Source: Marseilla massiliensis
GTDB taxonomy: Bacteria; Bacteroidota; Bacteroidia; Bacteroidales; Bacteroidaceae
DNA: 64,000 nucleotides
Assembly: GCF_016899955.1 (NCBI RefSeq)
Contig: NZ_JACJJL010000002.1
Location: forward strand, 62,001 to 126,000
Reading direction: 5' to 3'
The position numbers and the translations under genes were made by a program. Below, piece after piece: positions 37,920 through 46,700 of the stretch (position 1 is the stretch's first letter; each line of letters opens with the position of its first letter). Below the pieces are notes generated by a model. The model did no database searches, had not been told where the DNA came from, and saw only the letters and a program-made list of their open reading frames with translations.

Positions 37920-38132
37920 TCACTGTTGATGTTGGACAATGTCGACGGGGCCCACCTGCCGCCCGAACAGCCCCAGCACCTGGTTCACCTTGTCGAGCCT
38001 CAGCGTCTGTTTGCCTTGCTCAAGCTCGCGCACAAAGCGCAGGCCCACGCCCGACTTGTCGGCCAGGTCTACCTGGGTAAGCCCGAACTGGCGGCGCATT
38101 TCTTTAACAAAATCTGCTATAACATTAACCAT
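37920..38132 (-). CDS. HipB-like XRE-family transcriptional regulator
   Basis: A 70-residue helix-turn-helix protein (MVNVIADFVKEMRRQFGLTQ, with LTQVDLADKSGVGLRFVREL as the HTH). It is expected to bind the palindromic operators upstream and repress its own operon. The start at 38132 was chosen because the next upstream ATG (38156) lies at or before the predicted transcription start, inside the promoter and operator region. Confidence 0.88.
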   Translation of the reverse strand: MVNVIADFVKEMRRQFGLTQVDLADKSGVGLRFVRELEQGKQTLRLDKVNQVLGLFGRQVGPVDIVQHQQ

Positions 38133-38137
38133 TCTAT

Positions 38138-38155
38138 TATACCCGTTTGGGTACA
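38138..38155. promoter_or_regulatory. hip operator O1
   Basis: TATACCCGTTTGGGTACA, an 18-bp inverted repeat TATACCC-N4-GGGTACA with one mismatch. It covers the predicted transcription start immediately downstream of the -7 box, where a repressor would block initiation. Confidence 0.75.
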
Positions 38156-38161
38156 AAGATA
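38154..38161 (-). promoter_or_regulatory. -7 box of the hipBST-like operon
   Basis: On the minus strand TATCTTTG is a perfect -7 box, flanked by operators O1 (downstream) and O2 (over the -33 position). No TTTG is seen at -33; a weak promoter needing no activator is possible. Confidence 0.65.
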
Positions 38162-38179
38162 CATATAAATCATCAATAT

Positions 38180-38197
38180 TATACCTTTTTGGGTATA
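38180..38197. promoter_or_regulatory. hip operator O2
   Basis: TATACCTTTTTGGGTATA, an 18-bp inverted repeat starting 42 bp from O1. It overlaps the position of the -33 element. Confidence 0.72.
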
Positions 38198-38220
38198 ATT
38201 TATTTGGTTTTGCTTTCTAT

Positions 38221-38238
38221 TACACCCGTAAGGGTATA
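38221..38238. promoter_or_regulatory. hip operator O3
   Basis: TACACCCGTAAGGGTATA, an 18-bp inverted repeat starting 41 bp from O2, upstream of the promoter. Equal spacing of about four helical turns would place all three sites on one DNA face. Confidence 0.7.
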
Positions 38239-38373
38239 ATAAACATGGCCGCATAAGGCCGCGCCAGCTACCTCACGCCACCCCGGCATAGCTTCAGCCA
38301 CGACTGTCATAACATCATTCGCGGCCATCGGCCACCCCGCCCCTACAGCGCCCTGACGGCGCCTGCCGCAGCG

Positions 38374-39549
38374 TCAGGGCCGCGCCCCGTCTGAATAACG
38401 CTGGTAGACACGCAGCCCGAAATCGGGTATTATGGAATAAACATATTCCATTATCGCGGCCAGATGGTGCTCGTAAGGCTTCCATTCTTTCTGCTTGAGG
38501 AAGAAGTAAAACTCGAGCGGCAGCCCCGTGTTGGTGGCCTCGAGCTGCCTCACCATGAAGAGCATCGCGGTATTCACGTCGTCGCGCGATGCGAGATAGC
38601 GCTCAACGTAACGGCGGAAGAGCGTCATGTTGACCACCCCCGGCTGCATCTCACGCTCATCGAAGCCGTATTTGTCGACCAGCAGCCGGCGCATGCCGTC
38701 GTCTACAGGGCGTATGCACCTGAAGTCGAAGTAAACAAGGCGCTTCACCCTGCGCCCGTCGCCCTGCCTCATGCCTATCCAATTCTGGAACGAATCGTCG
38801 ACAAGCGTCTGTGGAGTGATGGTAAGTATGGTGTTGTCAAAGTTGCGCACCTTGACCGTTGTAAGCGTAATGTCCTCCACAATGCCGTTGATGTCGGCCT
38901 TGGGCACGGTAATCCAGTCGCCGCGATGAAGCATGTCGTTGCTCGTAAGGCGTATCCCCGCCACCAGGCCCGATATGGTGTCCTTGAAAACGAGCATCAG
39001 CACGGCCGACGTGGCGCCCAGGCCGGCAATGAGCGTGAGCGGGTTTCGGTTGATGGCGATGGCCACCATGACTATCACGGCAAGGAAAATGATGAGAATC
39101 TTAAGCACTCCGCAGAACGTGTGGTAGTACTGCTGCAGCGCGGCGTGGCGCTTGTATTCATACCGCTTGAATGCGTCGACGAGCGAGATGCCCAGCAACA
39201 TCGACATGACAGTGATGTATATGGCCGTTGCCCGCGCCATGATGTCTTGCACCAACGGCGTGCGCCAGAACACGGCGGGCAGCAGCATCCACACCACCAC
39301 CGCCGGCACTATGCGGCATGCGGCGCGCAGCGAATGGGGGTTGAAGAGCAGGTCGTCCCACTCTATGACCGTGCGCGAGGCGAACTTCACCACGAGCGGC
39401 ACCACCACCTTGTGGCATACGAGGTATGCCGCCCACGCCATGAGCGCCGTGAGCAGTATCATCACAACCGTGGTTATTACGTCGGCCATGCCCGGGCCCA
39501 CCCCTATGTGGCCGAGCCACAGCTCTATGGTGTTGACAAAATCTTTCAT
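38374..39549 (-). CDS. MscS-family mechanosensitive ion channel
   Basis: A 391-residue inner-membrane channel relieving osmotic pressure. It has about five membrane helices (residues 22-44, 75-95, 110-130, 148-170 and the pore helix) followed by the MscS beta-domain. The pore helix region reads LIAGLGATSAVLMLVFKDTI and the domain begins IRLTSNDMLHRGDWITVP. The layout with a large soluble C-terminus resembles the YbdG/MscM subgroup. It lies 73 nt after dacB and may be co-transcribed. Confidence 0.9.
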   Translation of the reverse strand: MKDFVNTIELWLGHIGVGPGMADVITTVVMILLTALMAWAAYLVCHKVVVPLVVKFASRTVIEWDDLLFNPHSLRAACRIVPAVVVWMLLPAVFWRTPLVQDIMARATAIYITVMSMLLGISLVDAFKRYEYKRHAALQQYYHTFCGVLKILIIFLAVIVMVAIAINRNPLTLIAGLGATSAVLMLVFKDTISGLVAGIRLTSNDMLHRGDWITVPKADINGIVEDITLTTVKVRNFDNTILTITPQTLVDDSFQNWIGMRQGDGRRVKRLVYFDFRCIRPVDDGMRRLLVDKYGFDEREMQPGVVNMTLFRRYVERYLASRDDVNTAMLFMVRQLEATNTGLPLEFYFFLKQKEWKPYEHHLAAIMEYVYSIIPDFGLRVYQRYSDGARP

Positions 39550-39622
39550 CTACCTAAGTTGTTTGTTGTTAATTGCGCCCAAAGGCGTGCCAGTAGGCAG
39601 CGGGGCCACTCAGCCACGGCGG

Positions 39623-40897
39623 CTACGGCCGGCAGAGGGCTTCGCACACCCTGTCTTGAAACGCACGCCCCTCGGAGCCCCGCCTAATGCCCTGGTTGAT
39701 GATGGCAAAGCACAGCACATGGCCGTTGGCCGCCGTGCAGTAGCCGGCAAGCGAGCTGATGGCAGTCACCGAGCCGGTCTTCGCCTTGACGTTGCCCGAT
39801 GTAAACGTGCCCCTCATGCGCCTCCTGAGCGTTCCGTCTTCGCCGGCAACGGGCAGCGACGGCAACAGGTGCATATATATATTGGTGTTCTGATAGGCGT
39901 AGCGCAGCAGCATGACCTCGAGCTCGGCGGTGACATAATTATACAGCGACAGTCCGCTGCCGTCGGCAATGCGGTAGTCCGAGGGCCTCAGGCCCACCTT
40001 CTCGACAAGCCTCCTCACCACCGTGCGGGCGTCACGCGCCGTTGCGGGGTGCGCCCCGGTCGACGCCCCGAGCTGGTAGAACAGAGCCTCGGCGCACAGG
40101 TTGTCGCTCTCTTTCATCATCGGCATCAGCACCTGGTCGATGGTATGGGTGCGCGTTCCCACCTCGTAGGCCCCTCCCGGCTGTCGCCCGGCCACGGTGT
40201 CGGCCTCGACCACCACGCCCTCGTCGCGCAGCCTGTCAACGAATCGCTTCACAAACACGTCGCGCCGCGATATGAGCAACGGCGACAGCACCGGGTTGTC
40301 GTCATCCCAGCACCACCCCTCGCCCAGCATGTCGGCGTCTTTCATGCTCTTGTCGGCAACAATCCTGCCGCGTATGGTGTCGATGCCCATGCGCCTGATG
40401 CCGTCGACAAACGAGCCCATGTCGTCTGAATTGAACCGCGGGTCGAAGCCACCCACGAGATAGACGTCGCCGTTGAGCACCCCGTCTTCTATTGCGCCGG
40501 TGTAGCTGAGCGTGGTCTTAAACTGGAAAGAACCGCCCAGGCGGTCGATGGCGGCAATCGCCGTGACCACCTTCATCGTCGACGCCGGGCGCAGCAACTG
40601 GCGTTCGTTGTGGCAGTAGATGGCGCTGTCGGCCGTAAGGTCGTAGACCATCAGGGCCACCTGCGAGCGATTGAAGAGCTCATTGCCGAGCAAACGGTCT
40701 ATCCGCCCGGCCACATTGTCCGGCCACGCCGGCTCGCCCAAGGCTTCAATGCTGTCGGCGGCGGTGGTATCGGCCAAGGCCACGCCGAGCGAATCCTCCC
40801 CGCCGTCGTCACCGTGGACGCTGTCTTGGGCATGCAGACAGGCCGGCACAAGGGCAAGAAGCAAAATGGAGGCAAAGCGCCTCAGTAATGGTATCAT
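39623..40897 (-). CDS. dacB: D-alanyl-D-alanine carboxypeptidase/endopeptidase, PBP4 type (S13)
   Basis: Trims peptidoglycan cross-links in the periplasm. The 424-residue precursor has a signal peptide (about residues 1-23) and the three penicillin-binding motifs: PASTMK (S106, K109), ESDN (SxN) and KTGSV. The S13 insertion domain lies between the first and second motif. Its N-terminal linker is acidic and low-complexity. It has a perfect promoter and is divergent from nadB across a 733-nt spacer. Confidence 0.92.
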   Translation of the reverse strand: MIPLLRRFASILLLALVPACLHAQDSVHGDDGGEDSLGVALADTTAADSIEALGEPAWPDNVAGRIDRLLGNELFNRSQVALMVYDLTADSAIYCHNERQLLRPASTMKVVTAIAAIDRLGGSFQFKTTLSYTGAIEDGVLNGDVYLVGGFDPRFNSDDMGSFVDGIRRMGIDTIRGRIVADKSMKDADMLGEGWCWDDDNPVLSPLLISRRDVFVKRFVDRLRDEGVVVEADTVAGRQPGGAYEVGTRTHTIDQVLMPMMKESDNLCAEALFYQLGASTGAHPATARDARTVVRRLVEKVGLRPSDYRIADGSGLSLYNYVTAELEVMLLRYAYQNTNIYMHLLPSLPVAGEDGTLRRRMRGTFTSGNVKAKTGSVTAISSLAGYCTAANGHVLCFAIINQGIRRGSEGRAFQDRVCEALCRP

Positions 40898-40921
40898 GCG
40901 TTTTTATTTGTTCTGTCTCTG

Positions 40922-40952
40922 CAAAATTAATAAAAATCAGCCTAACGGCAAA
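40922..40952 (-). promoter_or_regulatory. Promoter of dacB
   Basis: On the minus strand TTTG (40949-40952), 19 nt and TAATTTTG (40922-40929) match the consensus exactly, about 25 nt before the dacB start. Confidence 0.8.
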
Positions 40953-41249
40953 GGATGTGGGCAGCCAATCGACACTTTTGCCCCACGGAGCATGGCCCGA
41001 CCAACGGCGCCAACGGTGGCGCAGCCTTTGCCCCGGGATGATTTTATTTTACAACAAGCATCATGAGAGCGGCCTGTGCGGCCATGAGGGCGCCCACGGG
41101 CGTAAATAAGCCACTCTCGCGCAGCAACGCCCAACACCCTGACACAGAGCCCGTTGGCGGCGCAACCAGGCTGTATGGTGGCCACGACACGGCATCGCAA
41201 TGCGACAACACGGCCAAACCGCCATGCAAAACCACCAATTCCAGCCCCG

Positions 41250-41381
41250 CCAAACAGGCCGAATCATTATGCCAAACGGCCCATTCTGCCATGCCAAACG
41301 GCCCATTCTGCCATGCAAAACGGCCCATTCTGCCATGCAAAACGGCCCGAATGGCAAGGCAGGATGGCCCCTGCCGGCATA
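41250..41381 (+). repeat. 22-bp-period repeat array 5, best preserved
   Basis: Six consecutive units from 41250; those at 41272, 41294 and 41316 are nearly identical, with core AAACGGCCCATTCTGCCATG, and the flanking ones decay progressively. It lies in the 733-nt spacer 40898-41630 between divergent dacB and nadB, well away from either promoter. No gene is seen in the rest of that spacer. Confidence 0.85.
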
Positions 41382-41574
41382 TTTCCGGCCTTGCGCCGGC
41401 CTGCAAATCCTATTTTGCAAGATGGCGCAACCCTTTATTTCTGCAAACAATATTTACACCACGTGAGCGTGCCTGACGCATGGCGTAGTGGCCCCGCAGC
41501 CCGGCAAGACGGCCGCTCAGCCCGCAATGCCCTCAAAAAATTGTGGCCGCGCAACCTAATAGTACGCCGACATG

Positions 41575-41606
41575 TTTCTCGGAATCAGTTTTTTTATGTA
41601 CATTTG
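41575..41606 (+). promoter_or_regulatory. Promoter of nadB
   Basis: TTTC (41575-41578), 20 nt and TACATTTG (41599-41606) lie 24 nt before the nadB ATG; the -7 box is perfect. Confidence 0.65.
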
Positions 41607-41630
41607 CAGCCATATAAACATACAAGCGAT

Positions 41631-43220
41631 ATGGTTTTTAAGTACGATTTTCTGATTATCGGCGCAGGAGTCGCCGGTATGAGCTACGCCCTAAAGATAG
41701 CAAGGGCGCACAAGGGCAAGATCTGCATGATATGCAAGACCACGCTCGAAGAGGCCAACACCTCGTTTGCACAAGGCGGAGTGGCCTCGGTGACCAACTT
41801 GGAAGTCGACAATTTCGATAAGCACATAGAGGACACCATCATCGCCGGCGACTATATCAGCGACCGCCGCGCTGTGGAGCAAGTGGTAAGAAACGCCCCG
41901 GCACAAATCAGGGAGCTGGTTAGTTGGGGGGTGAACTTCGACAAGAAGGCCGACGGCGAGTACGACCTGCACCGCGAAGGGGGCCACTCGGAGTTCAGGA
42001 TTCTTCACCATGCCGATGACACCGGGGCCGAAATACAGCGCGGACTGATGGCTGCCGTGCGCAGCAACCCCGACATTGAGATAAAGGAAAACCACTTTGC
42101 GGTGGAAATAATAACCCAGCACCACCTCGGCGTGAGGGTGACACGCCGCTCGCCACACATACAATGCTACGGCGCCTACGTGCTAAACCCCGACACACAG
42201 AAGGTTGACACCTACCTGAGCAAGGTGACCCTGATGTGCACCGGGGGCTGCGGAGCCGTCTACCAGGCCACAACCAACCCCGTGATTGCCACCGGCGACG
42301 GCGAGGCAATGGTATACCGGGCCAAGGGAACGGTGGCCGACATGGAGTTTGTGCAGTTCCATCCCACAGCGCTCTACCACCCGGGCGAAACCCATCCCGC
42401 CTTCCTCATCACCGAGGCCATGCGGGGCTACGGCGGAGTGCTGCGCCTGCCCGACGGCAGCTCGTTCATGGAGAAATACGACAAGCGCCTGTCGCTGGCG
42501 CCGCGCGACATCGTTGCAAGGGCGATAGACAAGGAAATGAAGATTCACGGCATCGACCATGTCTACCTCGACGTGACACACAAAGACCCCGAGGAGACCA
42601 AGCGCCACTTCCCCAACATATATGCCAAGTGCAAAACGATAGGCATCGACATCACCACCGACTACATACCGGTGCGCCCTGCGGCCCACTACATGTGCGG
42701 AGGCATCAAGGTCGACCTCAACGGAGAGTCGAGCATCGAGCGGCTCTACGCCATCGGCGAGTGCTCTTGCACCGGCCTGCACGGCGGAAACAGGCTGGCC
42801 AGCAACTCGCTCATAGAGGCGGTGGTATATGCCGACGCCGCCGCCAGGCACTCGCTGGCCCATGTCGACGAGTACGACTTCAACGACAGGGTGCCCGAAT
42901 GGAACGATGAGGGCACCATGACCAACGAAGAGAAGGTGCTCATAACGCAAAGCGTCAAGGAGGTGGGGCAGATAATGAGCAACTATGTGGGCATAGTGCG
43001 CTCCGACCTGCGCCTGCACCGCGCGTGGGACAGGCTCGACATGCTGTACGAGGAGACCGAACGGCTGTTCAAGCGCGTCAAGGCAAGCCGCGACATCTGC
43101 GAGCTCCGCAACATGATCAACGTGGGTTACCTCATCACCCGATGGGCCCTTGAGCGCAAAGAGTGCCGCGGACTGCACTACACCATCGACTATCCGGTGC
43201 ATGCCTACGACAAGAAATAA
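41631..43220 (+). CDS. nadB: L-aspartate oxidase
   Basis: FAD enzyme converting L-aspartate to iminoaspartate, the first step of de novo NAD synthesis. The 529-residue protein starts MVFKYDFLIIGAGVAGMSYA (dinucleotide-binding fold) and has the FAD/substrate motifs SFAQGGVASV, EFVQFHPTALYHPG, RPAAHYMCGGI and the C-terminal GLHGGNRLASNSLIEAVVYA. The start was set by the promoter and by the Rossmann fold; a longer open frame crosses repeat array 5. nadA and nadC are not adjacent. crcB follows after 22 nt. Confidence 0.95.
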   Translation: MVFKYDFLIIGAGVAGMSYALKIARAHKGKICMICKTTLEEANTSFAQGGVASVTNLEVDNFDKHIEDTIIAGDYISDRRAVEQVVRNAPAQIRELVSWGVNFDKKADGEYDLHREGGHSEFRILHHADDTGAEIQRGLMAAVRSNPDIEIKENHFAVEIITQHHLGVRVTRRSPHIQCYGAYVLNPDTQKVDTYLSKVTLMCTGGCGAVYQATTNPVIATGDGEAMVYRAKGTVADMEFVQFHPTALYHPGETHPAFLITEAMRGYGGVLRLPDGSSFMEKYDKRLSLAPRDIVARAIDKEMKIHGIDHVYLDVTHKDPEETKRHFPNIYAKCKTIGIDITTDYIPVRPAAHYMCGGIKVDLNGESSIERLYAIGECSCTGLHGGNRLASNSLIEAVVYADAAARHSLAHVDEYDFNDRVPEWNDEGTMTNEEKVLITQSVKEVGQIMSNYVGIVRSDLRLHRAWDRLDMLYEETERLFKRVKASRDICELRNMINVGYLITRWALERKECRGLHYTIDYPVHAYDKK

Positions 43221-43242
43221 CCCCGACGGAGCCAAGACAGCA

Positions 43243-43653
43243 ATGCTGAAAGACTTTCTCATCGTCGGTGCCGGCAGCTTTGTGGGCGGCGGACTGCGCA
43301 TGCTGGTGTCGCGCTATGTCGACAGCCATGTAGCAGCGGCGGTGGCCCGGGCGTCGGTTCCGGCCGCCATGGGCCTGCCGTTAGGCACGCTGGCGGTCAA
43401 CTCTCTGGGCTGTTTCGCCATCGGGTTCGTGGCCGGGCTGCCCGCCGCCGGCGGCATGCTGCCGCCCCAGGCCAGGGCTTTCCTCACCACGGGGTTCTGC
43501 GGCGGCTTCACCACATTCTCTACATTCATCAGCGAGAACACCTCGATGATGCGTGCAGACAACCTCACCGGCATGGCCGCCTACATTGCGGCAAGCCTCA
43601 TGCTGGGCTTCATGGCGTTTGCAGCTGGCCAATGGGCTGCCAGGATGGCATAG
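43243..43653 (+). CDS. crcB: Fluoride ion channel CrcB/Fluc
   Basis: Exports fluoride as a dual-topology dimer in the inner membrane. The 136-residue protein has four hydrophobic helices and the signature GFCGGFTTFSTF, with GTLAVNSLGCFAIGF in helix 2. Length is normal. It is co-transcribed with nadB, a pairing with no obvious functional link; no fluoride riboswitch is seen, and the gap has no room for one. A terminator follows. Confidence 0.93.
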   Translation: MLKDFLIVGAGSFVGGGLRMLVSRYVDSHVAAAVARASVPAAMGLPLGTLAVNSLGCFAIGFVAGLPAAGGMLPPQARAFLTTGFCGGFTTFSTFISENTSMMRADNLTGMAAYIAASLMLGFMAFAAGQWAARMA

Positions 43654-43688
43654 GCCGCAAGCCGCCACACCGTCCGCCAAGACACACC

Positions 43689-43725
43689 AAAGGGCGCACC
43701 CCCTGCAGGGGTTGCGCCCTTTTTC
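43689..43725 (+). terminator. Terminator after crcB
   Basis: AAAGGGCGCA (43689-43698) pairs with TGCGCCCTTT (43713-43722); the loop can also pair as CCCCTGCAGGGG. A run of T residues continues past the stem. It separates crcB from the convergent pectinesterase gene. Confidence 0.85.
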
Positions 43726-43792
43726 TGTTGCCTTACAAGGGCGCAGGCAGCCCGGCCCGCGGCCTTGTGGCATGCCTGGCGAGCACTGTGGC

Positions 43793-46700
43793 TCAACGCT
43801 TCATCACCTTCTTGCCGCCAACGATGTAGATGCCGCCCTTCTGCATGTTGCCCACACGCTGGCCGCCGAGATTGTATGCCGGGCCGGAATGGGCATCGCC
43901 GCCTTCAACCGACGTTATGGCAGAAGCCCCATCGAGCACAAGGCGGTAGGCATCCTTGGCCTCGCCGTCGGGCATGGGCATGTAAGCGCTGCCGGCTTCG
44001 ATGGCCGTGGCAGTGTTGAGCCGCATCGACGGGGCGCCGGAAGCCTCGTCATGGCCCAGCACATAGACGCTGGCCGGAGCCACATCCACGGGACTCAACG
44101 TGCCCACGAGCAGGTTGCTTGCAGGCTCGGGGGCCGCAGCCGACCTGCCGAACGTGTAAGACCCCTCGGCCGCATGGATGATGAAGCCCTCGCCGGCCGG
44201 TATGCCGGCAACCTCGGTGAGCACGGCCTCGTCGGCCCTGACAGACGAGATGACATACGCCTTGGCCCCCTCGGGCACTTCGGCATCATAGCTCAGGCAT
44301 GCCGCAGCCCAGCCGGAAGCGCCCACGGCCACCTCCGTGGCATAGCGCACCGGTGCCGACTCACCGCCCAGGCCGCCGTTGGCGTTGGCCGAACGCACGG
44401 TGTAGGTTCCCTCGCCGGGCAGCTCATAAGACGTTGCGGTGGTGTTGTCGAGGTACTGTCCGTCGCGGAAGACCACGTAGCAACGTGCGTCGTCGAGGGC
44501 GGCCCAACGCAGGGTGCTGCCCTCTATGGCCACCACAGGGGCCTGGCTCACGGCAGTCTCTTCGGTCGGGAGCCAGCTGTCGGTGCCTCCGAGCACGTTG
44601 CGCAGCGTGTAGGCGGCGGCTTCCTCGGCAGTGAGCACAGGGTTGTAGGCATTCGTACTCGACGGAGAGTTGGTGCGTCCCGACAGGTCTACGGGCTCAC
44701 CATCGCCGTCGATGGAGCCATACTCGAAGAAATGGGTGGGCAATTCGGCCATCGAGGCCCATCCGGCCGCCTGCGGCAACACCTCCATGGTGGTGTTGAT
44801 GTAGGCAATGCGCGGCTCGTTCTGCCACGGGCGGCCCAGAGAGTAAGTGCCGTCTACCACTGCCTCGCTACCCTCTACGCAGCTTATGGTGCAACTGTCG
44901 AACACATAGCCGAAGTCGAGCCCGGCCCCGGTGGAAGGCGCCGCAATGCAGTTGCCGCCGCGGTTCTCAAGCACCAAGTCGGTGTTATAGTAGTAGTTAG
45001 ACCCTCCGCCGCATATAAAGTCGACGGTGCCGTGTATCTCGCAGTCTTCGAAATAAGCCCTCTCGCCGGTCACCTGAGTGTCTTGGTTGCTGAGCATGCG
45101 CACATTGCGCATTGCCGTCTTGTTGCCGCCATAGACAGCCACGGCCACCCCCTTGAGCTCAGACGCCCCATAGTCGTAATCATTGCGCACGGTGAGGTCT
45201 TGCAGATAGAAGCCCGTGCGGTCGCGAAGGTTAAGCACCGGGTTGCTAATGCCGTCGCGCAGGCCGTGCAACACGACGCCGTCGCGGCTCTCGCCCACCA
45301 GCGACACATTGTAGGCCGTGAGCCGTTGCTCGGCCGAACCGAAGTCGTAGTCGCCGTTCTTTATGAATATCGTCTTGCGGGGGGCGTCGGCCGAAGTGTT
45401 GGCAGCGTTGACGGCAGCCACCGCCTCAGAGAATTCGGCAGCCGTGGAAACCACATAGTCGTAGGCGGCTTTGGCTGCAACAGCCTTGCTGCCCACGCTG
45501 ACGGGTATGACAACAGGCTCGTCGTTGGCATTGCCGTAGGTGTCGCGGGCGGCCCCTGCGGCTATTGTAAAGGTGTAGTCGGTGTCGTACTGCAAGTCCC
45601 ACACGGGGAAGTAAAGCGTCGACGAGCCACCCTCGGCCGTCACGGTCTGCCCTCCTATGGTAGCTTCGGTGGCCTGCATCTCGCGGTCGAAAGCCACCGT
45701 CACCACGCAGTGGTTCTTGTTGTCGGTAGGCGTCACGCTTGTTGCCGTGGGCACCGGCGGCGTTGTCACAGCCTGCTTCTCGACAGTCAGCTCAAACCAA
45801 GCCACGGGCTGGCCGCCTCCCTGCAGCGTAAACGTGATGGGGGCTCCGGCCTTGTGGCCCTCAAGGTTAACCACGAGGTCGTACATCGTGGCATCGGGCT
45901 CGTCGTAGTCGTGCTTGGTCGGTATGTACACCACGGCGTCGCCGGCAGTGAGCGATGCCAGTTCGCCGGCGTTGTAGTTGGCGTTGAAGTCCTTGAACAC
46001 CACCTGCTTTACAACCACATCGGCAGGCACGCTCCACGTGTTGACCTCAGAGTTGAACTTAAAGCTGCTGTTGTTCCATCCGTCCAGGCTCTCGGTGGTG
46101 AGCGTGTAAAGTCCGTTTGTCCATGTGCCGTCGCCGCTCTTGCCCTCCGAAGTGTACTTCAGCTGCACCGTCTCGTCGTTTTCCGACATATTATATATAT
46201 GCACTCCCTCGACCGTCAGCACATATTCGCGTGTGGCATCGCCATCGGCCACGGTCACGGTATACGTGGCCGATGTGCCCATAAGCACGCCAATGCCCTC
46301 GGCCACGGTGCCATCGATGAAGCGGGCCTCGACCCTTGGCAAGGCCGTATAGACATTTCCGCCAAACACAGCCTCGTGTGCGTCGGCGTTGAGAGCGTCG
46401 AGCGTCTCGGCCGGCAGTTCCTCGCCGTCAACCGTGATGGCTGTCATCAGCATGTCGCCGAGGCGGAACAGGCGCAGAGTATATTCCTCCTGCAAGGCGG
46501 CGGCGCCCTCGACGGGCTCCACCCTCATGGCCACCACCACGGCGGTGTTGGCCTGGGGCACAGGCACAGAATAGTTGCCGTCGGCCAAGGCTGTGACGGC
46601 AACGGGGTTGCCGGCCTCGTCGGCGGCTGTCACAGAGAGCGTGCAGTTCTGCGACTCAACCCCGAACGTAACCTCTTCACCGGCGTAATCCGTCGGTAGG

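Noticed and set aside
41250..41381. CRISPR array
   Set aside because: The 22-bp units are directly abutting and degenerate with no unique spacers, and no cas genes are present in the window.
43221..43242. Fluoride riboswitch ahead of crcB
   Set aside because: The gap between nadB and crcB is only 22 nt, too short for the aptamer, and nothing resembling it overlaps the end of nadB.
43553..46699. A 1048-residue open frame on the + strand
   Set aside because: It is antisense to the pectinesterase gene and its translation has no recognisable domain; long antisense frames are expected at this GC content.
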